Source: Streptomyces sp. SID12488 (GTDB taxonomy: Bacteria; Actinomycetota; Actinomycetes; Streptomycetales; Streptomycetaceae). Taken from it: a DNA stretch of 64,000 bases. Under the pieces are notes generated by a model. The model saw nothing but the letters and a program-made list of their open reading frames with translations, did not search any database and was not told where the DNA came from. This document shows, one piece after another, positions 7,786 to 16,517 of this stretch (its first letter is position 1; each line of letters begins with the position of its first letter). The position numbers and the translations under genes are program-made. The stretch is from assembly GCF_010548275.1 (NCBI RefSeq), contig NZ_JAAGLT010000038.1:1-64000 (forward strand), given 5' to 3'.

Positions 7786-8764
7786 CGAAGCCCTCCCCCG
7801 TCAGCGCCACGAACGCGTCCTCCAGGGAAGCCCGTTCGACGCCGAAGCCCCGGACGCGGACGCCCGCGCCGACCAACGCGGCATTCAGATCGGCCAGTTC
7901 GCGGTCGCCGTCCGGCACCTCGCCGGTCACCCGGTCGCGGTCCTCGGTCACGACCACGTCGCCGACACCTTGTTCCTTGAGCACGCGGGCCGCGTCCGCC
8001 GGGTCGGGCGTCGTCACGACCAGCCGGCCGCGGGCTCCGGCGGCCAACTCGGCGACCGGGCCCTGGGTGATCAGCCGTCCCTGCGCCATCACGGCGGCGT
8101 GCGTACAGACCTGCTCGATCTCGTCGAGGAGGTGGGAGGAGAGGAAGACGGTCGTGCCGTCCAATGCCAACTCCCGGACCAGGGAACGGATTTCGCGCAT
8201 CCCCTGTGGATCGAGCCCGTTGGTCGGCTCATCGAGGACGAGCAGTCGGCGGGGCTGGAGCAGAGCCGCCGCGAGGCCGAGCCGTTGTTTCATGCCCAGC
8301 GAGTACGCCTTCGCCTTCTTGCCGGCGGCGGCCGTCAGGCCCACCCGGTCCAGCGCCGTCGCGACGCGTGTGCGCCGGGTGCGCGGATCGGCGGTCGGGT
8401 CGGCGGCGTCGTACCGTGCGAGGTTGTCGCGGCCCGAGAGGAAGCCGTACAGCGCGGGGCCCTCGATGAGCGCGCCGACGTGGGGCAGGACGGCGCGGGT
8501 GGCGCGGGGCATCGGCCGCCCCAGCACCCGCGCCGTGCCCGACGTCGGCTCGATCAGGCCCATCAGCATGCGGATGGTCGTCGTCTTGCCGGAGCCGTTG
8601 GGCCCGAGGAAGCCGAAGACGCTGCCCGCCGGGACGGTCAGGTCGAGAGCGTCGACGGCGAGCTGTCCGCCGCGGTAGCGCTTGGTGAGGGCCCGGGTGA
8701 CGATGACCGCGTCGTCGTCATCCCGGTCCACCTTCTGCGGCTCCGCGGCGGACGGTTCCTCCAT
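7772..8764 (-). CDS. ABC transporter ATP-binding protein
   Basis: A 330-residue ATPase from the ATG at 8764, which has GAGGGAG five bases upstream (an in-frame TTG at 8776 is less likely). It has Walker A GPNGSGKTTT at about residue 50, the ABC signature as YSLGMKQRLGLA, Walker B LLVLDEPTNGLD and the switch histidine in FLSSHLLDE. The C-terminal 90 residues match the extension common in antibiotic/lipid exporter ATPases of the DrrA/CcmA group. With the overlapping ABC-2 permease it forms a two-gene exporter. A LolA-like secreted protein is encoded immediately upstream on the same strand (46 bp gap) and may be co-transcribed. Confidence 0.92.
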   Translation of the reverse strand: MEEPSAAEPQKVDRDDDDAVIVTRALTKRYRGGQLAVDALDLTVPAGSVFGFLGPNGSGKTTTIRMLMGLIEPTSGTARVLGRPMPRATRAVLPHVGALIEGPALYGFLSGRDNLARYDAADPTADPRTRRTRVATALDRVGLTAAAGKKAKAYSLGMKQRLGLAAALLQPRRLLVLDEPTNGLDPQGMREIRSLVRELALDGTTVFLSSHLLDEIEQVCTHAAVMAQGRLITQGPVAELAAGARGRLVVTTPDPADAARVLKEQGVGDVVVTEDRDRVTGEVPDGDRELADLNAALVGAGVRVRGFGVERASLEDAFVALTGEGFDVAG

Positions 8765-8810
8765 GGGCTCCCTCAATCGTCATGCGTGTACGACGGTTCC
8801 CTTACGGGAG

Positions 8811-10145
8811 TTACTTGGCTGCGTCGGCCGCCTTGACCAGGGCGTCCTTCGTGACGGCGCCGACGTAGAGCTTGCCGTCGTCCGTCATCAGGGCGTTGAT
8901 CAGGCGGGTCTTGAAGACCGTGCCGGAACCGAATTCGCCGGAGACCTTGTCGCCGAAGGAGTCCAGGAACCCGCCGAACGCACCGGCGTCGGACGAGCTG
9001 TCGGCCGACGGCAGACCGCCGCCCTCGGTCCCCGAGTCGAACGTGGCGATGGAGTTCCAGCCCTCGCCGATGACCTTGACGCCGTCGTCGGCGCTGTCAC
9101 CCTCGGCGCCCTTCGCCCACCCGTGGCCATCGGGTCCCTCGAAGTCGTCCTCGAACTCCTTGCCGAAGTCCTTGTCGGGCACCTTGCCGGGCTCCTCCTC
9201 GGCCTGGCCCGCGCCCTCCTCGGTGACCTTCGTACCCTTCGGCGGGGTGAAGTCGAAGGTCGAGGCGGCGGGCTTGCCGAAGTCGACGTCGACGAAACCG
9301 GCGTCCACGACGGCGGCACCGCCGCTCGCCGGGGTGAGCGTGAACTTCAGGGGCGTCCCGGTCTTCGAGTCGACCGCGATACTGATCGCCCCGACCGTGG
9401 ATCCGGCCGCCTTCGGCTTGATGACCAGCTTGTACGCGTCCCGGCCGGCGACCTGGGCGGTGCCGTCGACGGTCACGGAGGTCGTGTCGTCGACCGCCTT
9501 CAGGGCCTCCTCGGCGAGCTGGCCGGGCGTGGCGGTCGTGTCGTCGCCGGGCAGGATCCGGTCCTTGCCCTTGTCCCCGCCCTTGTCCTTGCCGCTCTCG
9601 GACGCGGGGGCCGTCGCGTGGTACGCCTCGTTCGACGCACTGTCGTACGCCCACACCTCGTCGCCGTTGTGGATGACGCTGTACTCGGCGGCCTTCTCCA
9701 GCAGCGACAGCTTCTGCTTGTCGGGGCCGTCGAGCGCGACCCGCACCGTGTGCGTGCCGGTGGCCAGCTCCAGGAGCTTGGCGCTCGGATCGGCGGCCGA
9801 CCCCGAGTCGCCGGAGCTCCCGCCGAGTCCGCCGGACAGGAGTCCGCTCTCCAGACCGCCGAGGTCGGGCAGTCCCAGATCCGTGCTGATCTTCACTGTG
9901 CCGGACAGTTGCTGTACGTCCGACGCTGCGATCTTCTCGATGAGTTCCTGCGCGCTGATCTTCGGCAGATCGGGGTCACCGGAGCCGGCGAACGCCGGTA
10001 CCAGCCCGATCGTCGCGACCGTCAGACCGATCACCACAGCCGGGGCGGCGTACCGCGCGGCCTTGCGGCGCCGGGACGGCATGTCCTCGGCCTGGATCTC
10101 GGCCTCGATCCGGTTCCCGGCCTTGGCCTCTTCGTACGGTGCCAT
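8811..10145 (-). CDS. LolA-like (DUF2092-type) membrane-anchored or exported protein
   Basis: A 444-residue protein. A basic cytoplasmic head (PSRRRKAARYAAP) precedes one hydrophobic segment (VVIGLTVATIGLVPAFAGS) serving as signal sequence or anchor. The extracellular part starts LPKISAQELIEKIAASDVQQLSGTV, typical of actinobacterial proteins with the LolA/LppX half-barrel fold that binds lipidated molecules. A second, charged Asp/Glu/Gly-rich stretch interrupts the C-terminal third. The ATG at 10145 has GGAGGTAAG at ideal spacing. In Gram-positive actinobacteria such proteins are presumed to bind or carry lipids outside the membrane. The ABC exporter downstream is a likely partner, but that link is inference. 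Confidence 0.72.
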   Translation of the reverse strand: MAPYEEAKAGNRIEAEIQAEDMPSRRRKAARYAAPAVVIGLTVATIGLVPAFAGSGDPDLPKISAQELIEKIAASDVQQLSGTVKISTDLGLPDLGGLESGLLSGGLGGSSGDSGSAADPSAKLLELATGTHTVRVALDGPDKQKLSLLEKAAEYSVIHNGDEVWAYDSASNEAYHATAPASESGKDKGGDKGKDRILPGDDTTATPGQLAEEALKAVDDTTSVTVDGTAQVAGRDAYKLVIKPKAAGSTVGAISIAVDSKTGTPLKFTLTPASGGAAVVDAGFVDVDFGKPAASTFDFTPPKGTKVTEEGAGQAEEEPGKVPDKDFGKEFEDDFEGPDGHGWAKGAEGDSADDGVKVIGEGWNSIATFDSGTEGGGLPSADSSSDAGAFGGFLDSFGDKVSGEFGSGTVFKTRLINALMTDDGKLYVGAVTKDALVKAADAAK

Positions 10146-10477
10146 GTGTGCCTTACCTCCGTCGTCGGCGGCGGCTGTCAGTCCCACACCTGTCCACCCT
10201 GAGCCGCCATTCTCACCCGAACCGGTGAGGAGTGGTGGTTTCCATCTCACCAAATCGGCGCGGGGGAATCGTCAGACCTTGGGCTCAACTCCGTGTACTG
10301 CTACGGGATGACATGCGGAGCCGAAACCTCCCCCGACCCGTAGGGGTCACCTCCGGCACCATTCAGCCCGTCCGGCGTTTGAGGACGAGCGCGTTCAGCG
10401 CGAAAGGGGGGTCTGGGGGCGCAGCCCCCAGGGAGGGGACGGGTCGGGACGGGTAAGGGCGGCCGGGGCGAAACCCC
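10146..10477. other. Intergenic region with dispersed repeat and terminator
   Basis: 332 bp between the LolA-like gene and the polyprenyl synthase gene, both on the minus strand. No convincing gene is seen. It holds the CCGTCCGGCGTTTGAGGAC repeat and a G-rich hairpin at its left end, then G-tract repeats (GGGACGGGTCGGGACGGG) up to the synthase stop codon. Confidence 0.6.
10361..10431. repeat. Dispersed intergenic repeat with terminator-like hairpin
   Basis: ATTCAGCCCGTCCGGCGTTT (10361-10380) followed by GAGGACGAGC is, from memory, a recurrent Streptomyces intergenic element. It is followed by a hairpin CTGGGGG (10413-10419) / CCCCCAG (10425-10431) with loop CGCAG. It lies downstream of the polyprenyl synthase gene and may terminate that transcript. 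Confidence 0.6.
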
Positions 10478-11488
10478 TCACCCCGCCCGATGCACCACCG
10501 CATCGCACATCTCCCGCAACGCGGCCTTCGCATCGCACTCCACCAACGGCGCCAGCGCGGCCCGCGCCTCCTCCGCGTACCGCACGGTGTCCCGCCGGGC
10601 CTGCTCCAACGCCGGATGCGCCCGCAGCCGGGCCAGCGCCTCCGCGTGCCGGGCGTCGTCACTCAGGTCGGAGTCCAGCAACTCGCACAACGCGACATCC
10701 TCGGCCAGCCCCAGCCGTGCCACTCGCTCCCGCAGCCGCAGCACGGGCATCGTGGGAATGCCCTCCCGCAGATCAGTGCCCGGCGTCTTCCCCGACTCGT
10801 GCGAGTCGGACGCGATGTCGAGCACGTCGTCGGCGAGCTGGAAGGCGACTCCGAGCCGCTCCCCGTACTGGGTGAGCACGTCCACGACACTGTCGTCGGC
10901 CCCGGACATCATCGCCCCGAACCGGCAGGCCACGGCCACCAGCGAACCGGTCTTGCCACCGAGCACGTCCAGATAGTGCTCGACGGGATCCCGGCCGTCC
11001 GAAGGCCCCGCCGTCTCCAGGATCTGCCCGGTCACCAGCCGTTCGAACGCCTCGGCCTGCACCCGGACCGCCTCGGGCCCGAGGTCGGCGAGGATGTGCG
11101 AGGCGCGCGCGAACAGGAAGTCACCGGTGAGGACCGCGACGGAGTTCCCCCAGCGCGTGTTGGCGCTGGGCACCCCGCGCCGCACCTCGGCCTCGTCCAT
11201 GACATCGTCGTGATACAGCGTCGCGAGGTGGGTCAGCTCCACCACCACCGCGGACGGCACGATCCCCGGCGCATGCCGGTCCCCGAACTGCGCGGCGAGC
11301 ATCACGAGCAGTGGCCGGAACCGCTTCCCGCCGGCCCGTACGAGATGCTGCGCGGCCTCCGTGATGAAGGGGACCTCGCTCTTGGTGGCTTCGAGCAACC
11401 CTTCCTCGACAGCCGCCAATCCGGCCTGGACATCGGCTTCGAGAGCCTGGTCCCGCACGCTCAGCCCGAACGGCCCGACGACGGTCAC
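10478..11488 (-). CDS. Long-chain all-trans polyprenyl diphosphate synthase
   Basis: A 336-residue class I trans-prenyltransferase. It carries GGKRFRPLLVML (about residue 52), the first aspartate-rich motif LYHDDVMDEAEVRRG (about 93), and the second motif FQLADDVLDIASD (about 222). These bind Mg-IPP/allylic diphosphate for chain elongation. The absence of bulky residues just before the first motif fits a long-chain (C35-C45) product, which in streptomycetes supplies the menaquinone side chain. AGGAGATC precedes the GTG start. It stands alone, but menaquinone ring, methylation and reduction genes and complex I lie within 40 kb, consistent with a quinone role. Exact chain length cannot be read. 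Confidence 0.87.
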   Translation of the reverse strand: MTVVGPFGLSVRDQALEADVQAGLAAVEEGLLEATKSEVPFITEAAQHLVRAGGKRFRPLLVMLAAQFGDRHAPGIVPSAVVVELTHLATLYHDDVMDEAEVRRGVPSANTRWGNSVAVLTGDFLFARASHILADLGPEAVRVQAEAFERLVTGQILETAGPSDGRDPVEHYLDVLGGKTGSLVAVACRFGAMMSGADDSVVDVLTQYGERLGVAFQLADDVLDIASDSHESGKTPGTDLREGIPTMPVLRLRERVARLGLAEDVALCELLDSDLSDDARHAEALARLRAHPALEQARRDTVRYAEEARAALAPLVECDAKAALREMCDAVVHRAG

Positions 11489-12004
11489 GAGGGATCTCCT
11501 GTCTGCTGGTGTCTACTGGCGGTCACACGGTGTGTCGATAGATCGCTGCCATCACTCAAGTCAGCGTATCCGGTCACGTTTCGATCACCGCGAGCGCCCG
11601 CCCGTCCAGGCCAGGCGGTATCGGATCACGGCCGGAATGTTTTTGATCAGCCCAAAGCATGGACATTTATAAACATCCCGACCCGCCCGACGGGCTCGGA
11701 CGCGCATACATCACCTCACCTCAGCAACGGACACAAGCGCGCAAGCAGCACCAAACACCCCAAAACCTCCGCCCACTACGTCTGGGTCACCACTACCCCC
11801 ACTCCGTGATTCGAGTCACGCCCACAAGCCACCCCCTCCATCCCCACCTTTCAAACTCCCCATTCGCAAAAGGCAAGTTACCCCCCACCCACCTTTTACC
11901 TATTGCCCGTTTTATCCCCAATGGGCGTTCTAAATGAGCAAGTCCTGCATTTCTGCCCCTTGTTCCATCCGTGTGCTCTCGCATACGTTTCGCGCCACGC
12001 CGGG
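11489..12004. other. Long intergenic region ahead of the riboswitch
   Basis: About 516 bp with no supported gene. It becomes markedly AT-richer around 11636-11680 (TTTTTGATC, ATTTATAAACAT) and 11860-11940 than its surroundings. It must hold the divergent promoters of the polyprenyl synthase (left) and of the riboswitch-controlled SLT gene (right); no confident -35/-10 pair was picked. Confidence 0.5.
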
Positions 12005-12207
12005 CGGACCGCCGAATCCTGCCACCGCCCGCAGAGCAGAAAACCCACCCACCCACACATGACTCACGCAGGCAGGAGCGGGGGACCCAGGTAGGCCGCC
12101 GGTCCGGACATTCGCGCCGGAGCGGCTAGGGGTGAAGCCGTACGCCGACAGCGCGCACGGCCGGGCATCTCCCGCCCGAACCCGACAGCTCACCTCGCAG
12201 GCGCCGG
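12005..12207 (+). promoter_or_regulatory. ydaO-yuaA (c-di-AMP) riboswitch
   Basis: The conserved blocks of this class occur in order: CGCCGAATCCTG at 12010, GGGGGACCCAGGTA at about 12081, TAGGGGTGAAGCC at about 12127, and CCCGAACCCGACAGCTCACC at 12175-12194 followed by CTCGCAGGCG. The 5' CGCC (12010-12013) pairs with GGCG (12200-12203) to close P1. It ends 12 bp before the start codon of an SLT-domain cell-wall protein, the standard context for this riboswitch in streptomycetes (as for rpfA). The class binds cyclic di-AMP, usually turning expression down. An Rfam RF00379 covariance search would confirm it. Confidence 0.92.
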
Positions 12208-12219
12208 AGAGGACCCACC

Positions 12220-12711
12220 ATGCCCGTACGAGCCCGGCACCACCGCGCGAGAACCCCTCGCCGCCCGCTCGCACTCACACGCACACTCGCCATCACCACA
12301 ACGGCCGCCGCAGCCTTGGCGATCCCCTTCCTGACCGCGACGACGGCATCAGCCGCCCCGTCCGTCACGTCATCGACGACGACGTACTACGCGAACAACC
12401 TGGACGGCTGGATCCGCGAGTCGCTCGACATCATGGCGCAGAACGGAATCCCCGGAACGTACGACGGCATCTACCGCAACGTCATACGCGAGTCGTCCGG
12501 CAACCCGTACGCCATCAACAACTGGGACTCGAACGCGGCAGCCGGCACCCCCTCCAAGGGCCTCCTCCAGGTCATCGACCCCACCTTCGCCGCGTACCAC
12601 GTCGCCGGCACCTCGTACGACCCCTACGACCCGATCGCGAACATCACCGCGGCCTGCAACTACGCGGCGGCGCGCTACGGATCGATCGACAACGTGTTCG
12701 GGGCCTACTAG
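12220..12711 (+). CDS. Secreted SLT-domain transglycosylase-like cell-wall hydrolase
   Basis: A 163-residue precursor with an Arg-rich n-region and hydrophobic core ending at TATTASAAP (signal peptide about residues 1-46). The mature domain carries the soluble-lytic-transglycosylase signature: YRNVIRESSGNPYAINNWD with the catalytic glutamate in RESSGN, then GLLQVIDPTFAAYH and YDPYDPIANITAACNYA. It should cleave the glycan strand of peptidoglycan outside the cell during growth or germination. GGAGAGGACC precedes the ATG. Expression is predicted to be under the c-di-AMP riboswitch directly upstream, tying wall lysis to osmotic/second-messenger status. No LysM or other binding domain is present, so this is a minimal version. 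Confidence 0.9.
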   Translation: MPVRARHHRARTPRRPLALTRTLAITTTAAAALAIPFLTATTASAAPSVTSSTTTYYANNLDGWIRESLDIMAQNGIPGTYDGIYRNVIRESSGNPYAINNWDSNAAAGTPSKGLLQVIDPTFAAYHVAGTSYDPYDPIANITAACNYAAARYGSIDNVFGAY

Positions 12712-12743
12712 GCGGACCAGGGTCGGTATGCGGCCCAGGCCTC

Positions 12744-13565
12744 CTACCGGCCCGACCCGCCCCCGAACAGCCGCTCCAGCACCACCGCGATCCCGTCGTC
12801 CTCGTTCGAGAGGGTGACCTCGTCGGCCACGGCCCTGAGTTCGGGATGGGCGTTGGCCATGGCGACTCCGTGGGCCGCCCAGTCGAACATCGGGATGTCG
12901 TTGGGCATGTCGCCGAAGGCGATGGTGGCGGACGCGGTCAGTCCGAGATACTCGGCGGCCAGCGCGAGCCCCGTCGCCTTGGTGATCCCGCATGGCTGGA
13001 GTTCGACGGTGCCCGGCCCCGACATGGTGACCGTCGCGAGGGAACCGACCGCTCCGCGCGCCGCCGACGCCAACTCGTCGTCGGACAGGGACGGGTGGCG
13101 CAGCAGTACCTTGCTGATGGGCGCGGTCCACAAGTCGTCCCGGTGCGGCACCCGTACGGCGGGCAGCGTCGGGTGCGGCATCAGATACCCGGGTTCGATG
13201 AGCGTGAGCCCGTCGACACCGTCCTGGTCGACGGCGGCATACACCTGCCCGACCTCGGCCTCGATCTTGCCGAGCGCGGTCTCCGCCAGCTCCTGGTCCA
13301 GGGTCACCGACCAGAGCAGACGGTCCGCGCCGGCGTCGTACACCTGCGCTCCCTGCCCGCACACCGCGAGCCCCCCGGCGCCGAGGTCGTCGAGCAGCGG
13401 CCGGACTCTCGGAGCCGGCCGCCCTGTCACGACCAGATGCCGGGCGCCCGCGGCCGTGGCGCGCGCCAGCGCGGCCCGCGACCGGTCGGAGAGCGTGTCG
13501 TCGGCACGCAGGAGCGTTCCGTCCAGGTCCGTGGCGATCAGTGCGTATGCGGTGGGAGCGGCCAT
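12744..13565 (-). CDS. HAD-superfamily (Cof-type, subfamily IIB) hydrolase
   Basis: A 273-residue protein. Motif I ATDLDGTLLRADDT holds the nucleophile Asp in DxDGT; motif II is LVVTGRP; motif III lysine is in GITKATGL; motif IV is AFGDMPNDIPMFD. The IIB cap lies between motifs II and III, as in Cof-type sugar- or nucleotide-phosphate phosphatases. The frame is open about 90 codons further upstream, but those residues are low-complexity Pro-Ala from a 12-bp repeat, so the ATG at 13565 next to the conserved domain is preferred despite a weak ribosome-binding site. Substrate unknown. Confidence 0.82.
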   Translation of the reverse strand: MAAPTAYALIATDLDGTLLRADDTLSDRSRAALARATAAGARHLVVTGRPAPRVRPLLDDLGAGGLAVCGQGAQVYDAGADRLLWSVTLDQELAETALGKIEAEVGQVYAAVDQDGVDGLTLIEPGYLMPHPTLPAVRVPHRDDLWTAPISKVLLRHPSLSDDELASAARGAVGSLATVTMSGPGTVELQPCGITKATGLALAAEYLGLTASATIAFGDMPNDIPMFDWAAHGVAMANAHPELRAVADEVTLSNEDDGIAVVLERLFGGGSGR

Positions 13566-13668
13566 GATCCAGAGAATACGGATCGTTCGACCCATCGGTC
13601 TCCGTCCGAACCGGACGACGTTCGCTCTCTCGGCAGCAACAGCCCCGGCACCTACGCCAGTTCCTGCC

Positions 13669-13716
13669 ACAGGCGCTGGTGCAGGGGCTGGTGCAGGGGC
13701 TGGTGCGGGGACTGGT
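13669..13716. repeat. Four 12-bp tandem repeats
   Basis: Units of GCAGGGGCTGGT: two exact copies (13681-13692, 13693-13704) flanked by one diverged copy on each side. It lies in the 283-bp gap upstream of the HAD gene, which otherwise shows no gene. Confidence 0.8.
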
Positions 13717-13848
13717 GCAGGACGACACGAGCGGCCCGACGACACGGTGCGGCGAGCCCTTGGTTCACAAGATCGAGCGCGGTACACGTTGACCGACCAG
13801 GCGGACCAGGCGGCCAGAACCGTGCCCCACCTCCACCCCACCCGCGCC

Positions 13849-15207
13849 CTACCCGTGCGCCGCCGCCAGATGCCCCGCCAACCGCGGTGACGCGAACTCC
13901 GTACCGCACACGAACCGCATCACCGGCCCGTACGAAGCGGCCGCCGGCAACCCCGTGAAGTACAACCCGGGTACCGAGGACACATACCCGGTACCGAGCC
14001 TCGGCGTCCCCCGGCTCACCGCCAGCTCGGTACGCAGCTCATGCCCGAGGAAGTCCATCGCGGCGATGTCGACGCGGTAGCCGGTCGCGGCTATGACATG
14101 GTCGGCCGACAACTCCCGTGTACGGCCGCCCAGTTCCCGCACGGTCAACACCGGCCGCCCGCCGACGAAGCCCACCCCGCTCCCCGAGCCGTTCGCCTCC
14201 GCCGCACCGCCGGCGCCCTTCGCACCCTTCACGCCCTGCGCCTGGGCCGCCCTCGGAGCCGCCATATCCCCTGCAGCCCCCGTAACCCCCGCCCGGACTA
14301 TCCGCGCGACCTCACTCACCTGCACCTTCCCCTCGAACCGGTCGCGCAGCCACCACGCCCCGAGCGGTCCGAGGACCCGGCGGACCAGGTAGTGGCGGGC
14401 CCGGGCCGGGAGGTAGCGGTAGGGGTGCGGGTAGTAGGTGAGGGCCCAGAGCGACCACGCGTTGCCGAACGGCGACTCGGGCCGCAGCCTGGGCTGCCGC
14501 CACGGGGGCGCGCCGAAGGCGACGCGACCGCTCCCCCGCGACACCACCCTTACCTGTGCCCCCGCCTCCGCCGCCAGCGCCGCCGTCTCCAGCGCGGACT
14601 GGCCCGCGCCTACGACGATCAGCTCTCTGCCCGCGAACCGGCTCAGGTCGTGGTGCTGCGAACTGTGGGACACCGGTCCCGTGGGCGAGGGCCCGTCCGG
14701 CGCGGCGTCGGCCAGCTCCGGGGGCAGATGCGCGAGCCCGGACAGGCCTGTCGCCACCACGACCGCCCGCGCGGAGAACAACTCGCCTGATTCCAGCTTG
14801 AGTTCGAAGCCACCACCGCTGCCGGGACTGCTCGCGCCATGGCTGTCGGTGCCCTTGTGTCGCCGGTCCACGGACACCACCCGCACCCGCTCCAGCTCGG
14901 GCACCAGCCGCTGCTGGAACCACTCGCCGTACGCGATGAAGGTCTCCACCGGGATGATGTCCTCGTCCGTGACCAGCCGGGGCACCCCCGCCGCGTCGCA
15001 GTAGTCCGCCAGGGTGTGACCACGTTGCGGGGCATCGATGCTGGAGGCCGCAGGCGTCGACTTCAGGAGCATCCCGGCGGGCATGTGGTCCCGCCAGCTC
15101 ACCATGGGCTCGCCGAACACTCTCACCGGAATGCCCCGGGCCCGCAGATGCGCGGCGGTGGACAGGCCGAACGGTCCCGCGCCGATAACCGCTACCGGAT
15201 GATTCAC
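13849..15207 (-). CDS. FAD/NAD(P)H-dependent monooxygenase-like oxidoreductase
   Basis: A 452-residue two-dinucleotide-binding flavoprotein. The FAD Rossmann motif VIGAGPFGLSTAAHL is at the N-terminus and the NAD(P)H motif VVGAGQSALETAALAAEAG is in the middle, with ATG motifs (VVATGLSGL, IAATGYRVD) bordering each domain. This is the layout of class B flavin monooxygenases and N-hydroxylase/YUC-like enzymes. A low-complexity Ala/Gly insertion (about residues 310-340) is unusual. The GTG at 15207 has GGGAGGG at good spacing; upstream residues lack support. It follows the ATP-grasp gene by 59 bp on the same strand, so the two probably act in one small pathway. Substrate is unknown. Confidence 0.78.
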   Translation of the reverse strand: MNHPVAVIGAGPFGLSTAAHLRARGIPVRVFGEPMVSWRDHMPAGMLLKSTPAASSIDAPQRGHTLADYCDAAGVPRLVTDEDIIPVETFIAYGEWFQQRLVPELERVRVVSVDRRHKGTDSHGASSPGSGGGFELKLESGELFSARAVVVATGLSGLAHLPPELADAAPDGPSPTGPVSHSSQHHDLSRFAGRELIVVGAGQSALETAALAAEAGAQVRVVSRGSGRVAFGAPPWRQPRLRPESPFGNAWSLWALTYYPHPYRYLPARARHYLVRRVLGPLGAWWLRDRFEGKVQVSEVARIVRAGVTGAAGDMAAPRAAQAQGVKGAKGAGGAAEANGSGSGVGFVGGRPVLTVRELGGRTRELSADHVIAATGYRVDIAAMDFLGHELRTELAVSRGTPRLGTGYVSSVPGLYFTGLPAAASYGPVMRFVCGTEFASPRLAGHLAAAHG

Positions 15208-15266
15208 GAAGTCCCTCCCCAGGACGCTGCTTCGCCACTTCGTGCTGCTCTGTTGTTTCCCTGTCG

Positions 15267-16517
15267 TCAGCCACCGCCACGACGGCTGGTCCGCCACAGC
15301 TGATACAGATGCTTCGCGCCCGGCCGCACGAAGCGGGCGAGCATCGTGACGAACGGCAGCGGGTCGTCACCCGCGAGCCAGGCCAGTTCCGTCCCGCTCG
15401 CCCGGGTCGGCGCGTGCGGCGTCGTGTAGCCGCTGCGCCGATAGGCGAGGAGGGCGGGCAGGTCGATGTTCTCCACGATGTACCGGTGCCCGGCGCGCTG
15501 TTCCCCCTCCGGAACGGTGCGCCCGGTCAGATCGAGATGCATGGCCCGGACGACGTCCACGCCCGACTCGCTCTCGAAGAGCCGGAACTGGGCGCCCATC
15601 CGCGGGTTGAAGTCGAGGAGCTTGTACTGTCCGTCGCGCCGGTCGAAGCGCAGGTCGAGGTCGATGATTCCGGTGAAGCCGATCTGTTTGATGAAACGCT
15701 CGGCGATGTCCGCGAGTTCCGGATTGTCGACGACGTATGCATTTGCCGTCATTCCTGCGTGCGGCGGCCAGGAACGGACCTTCACGCCCGTGAACAACGC
15801 CCGCGGGTTCGAGTCCGCGTCGAAGTAGGCGTGCACGATCCAGTCCTCGGCCTCCTCCCGGGGCAGGTACTCCTGAAGGATCACGCCGGGACACTCACCC
15901 CAGTCGCGCGCCAGGGACAGCAGCGCGTCCCGACTCCCGATGCGGGTAGTGCCGTTGACAGCGGGCCGGGCGCGCCGAACGAACGCCTCCCGGTTCTTGG
16001 CCACCACCGGGAACCGTGCCGTCCGCGCGAACCGCTCGATGTCGTCGTACGACCGCGGAAAGGAGGCTGCCGGAGTCGGTATGCCGTGCTCCACGCACAA
16101 CTCGTGCAGCCCCTGTTTGCTGGCGAGCCGGCGCGGCAGTCCCGCTTCCACGCGCGGGAAGAGAAACGCGTCGCCGAGTTCCTTCTGACGCTCGGCGATC
16201 AGTACGGCCGCCTCCTCGTCCGTGGGAACGAGGACCGCGGGGCGCCCGATCCGCTTCCCGATCCGCAGCAACCCCTCGACGAGCCGCTCCGGTTCCTCGG
16301 TTCCGGTGGTCGGCCAGACGAACGCGCGCCGCAGATAGCGTGACGAGGCCGCAGGCGTGTAAGGGTCCTCGGTGATCGCGTACATCGGAACGCCCAGCCG
16401 CCCCAGGCTGCGAATCGCCCCGACGCCTCCGTGGTGCAGTGGATAGTCACCGAACTTCACGATCAGCGCCGGCACTGCATGGTCGGCCGAAAACGGCACA
16501 CTGCTGTTCCTGGCCAC
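15267..16517 (-). CDS. ATP-grasp carboxylate-amine/thiol ligase-like protein
   Basis: A 416-residue ATP-grasp enzyme. Residues IVKFGDYPLHHGGVGAIRSL form the N-terminal pre-ATP-grasp fold; the central part has RFPVVAKNREAFVRR (ATP-binding lysine) and GVILQEYLPREEAEDWIVH; the Mg-binding end is IDLDLRFDRRDGQYKLLDFNPRMGAQF, with the Asp/Asn-Pro-Arg motif. Such enzymes activate a carboxylate as acyl-phosphate and join it to an amine. It resembles the D-aspartate ligase/PylC-like group more than purine or carbamoyl-phosphate enzymes. GTG at 16517 with GGGGGGA upstream is preferred over the GTG at 16529. It is followed by the flavin monooxygenase gene. Product unknown. Confidence 0.75.
   Translation of the reverse strand: MARNSSVPFSADHAVPALIVKFGDYPLHHGGVGAIRSLGRLGVPMYAITEDPYTPAASSRYLRRAFVWPTTGTEEPERLVEGLLRIGKRIGRPAVLVPTDEEAAVLIAERQKELGDAFLFPRVEAGLPRRLASKQGLHELCVEHGIPTPAASFPRSYDDIERFARTARFPVVAKNREAFVRRARPAVNGTTRIGSRDALLSLARDWGECPGVILQEYLPREEAEDWIVHAYFDADSNPRALFTGVKVRSWPPHAGMTANAYVVDNPELADIAERFIKQIGFTGIIDLDLRFDRRDGQYKLLDFNPRMGAQFRLFESESGVDVVRAMHLDLTGRTVPEGEQRAGHRYIVENIDLPALLAYRRSGYTTPHAPTRASGTELAWLAGDDPLPFVTMLARFVRPGAKHLYQLWRTSRRGGG

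Noticed and set aside
8872..10311. A 479-codon plus-strand frame opposite the LolA-like gene
   Set aside because: Ser/Pro/Ala-rich antisense image of the real gene, no motif.
12720..12758. GGGTCGG/CCGACCC hairpin after the SLT gene as terminator
   Set aside because: Only a 7-bp stem with a long loop, and it runs into the end of the HAD coding sequence; too weak to list as a feature.
13566..13841. N-terminal extension of the HAD hydrolase by about 90 codons
   Set aside because: The extra residues are Pro-Ala runs from a 12-bp repeat with no family similarity; the domain begins right after the ATG at 13565.
12132..13958. A 608-codon plus-strand open frame
   Set aside because: It crosses the riboswitch, the SLT gene in another frame and the HAD gene antisense; composition is Arg/His/Pro-rich noise.
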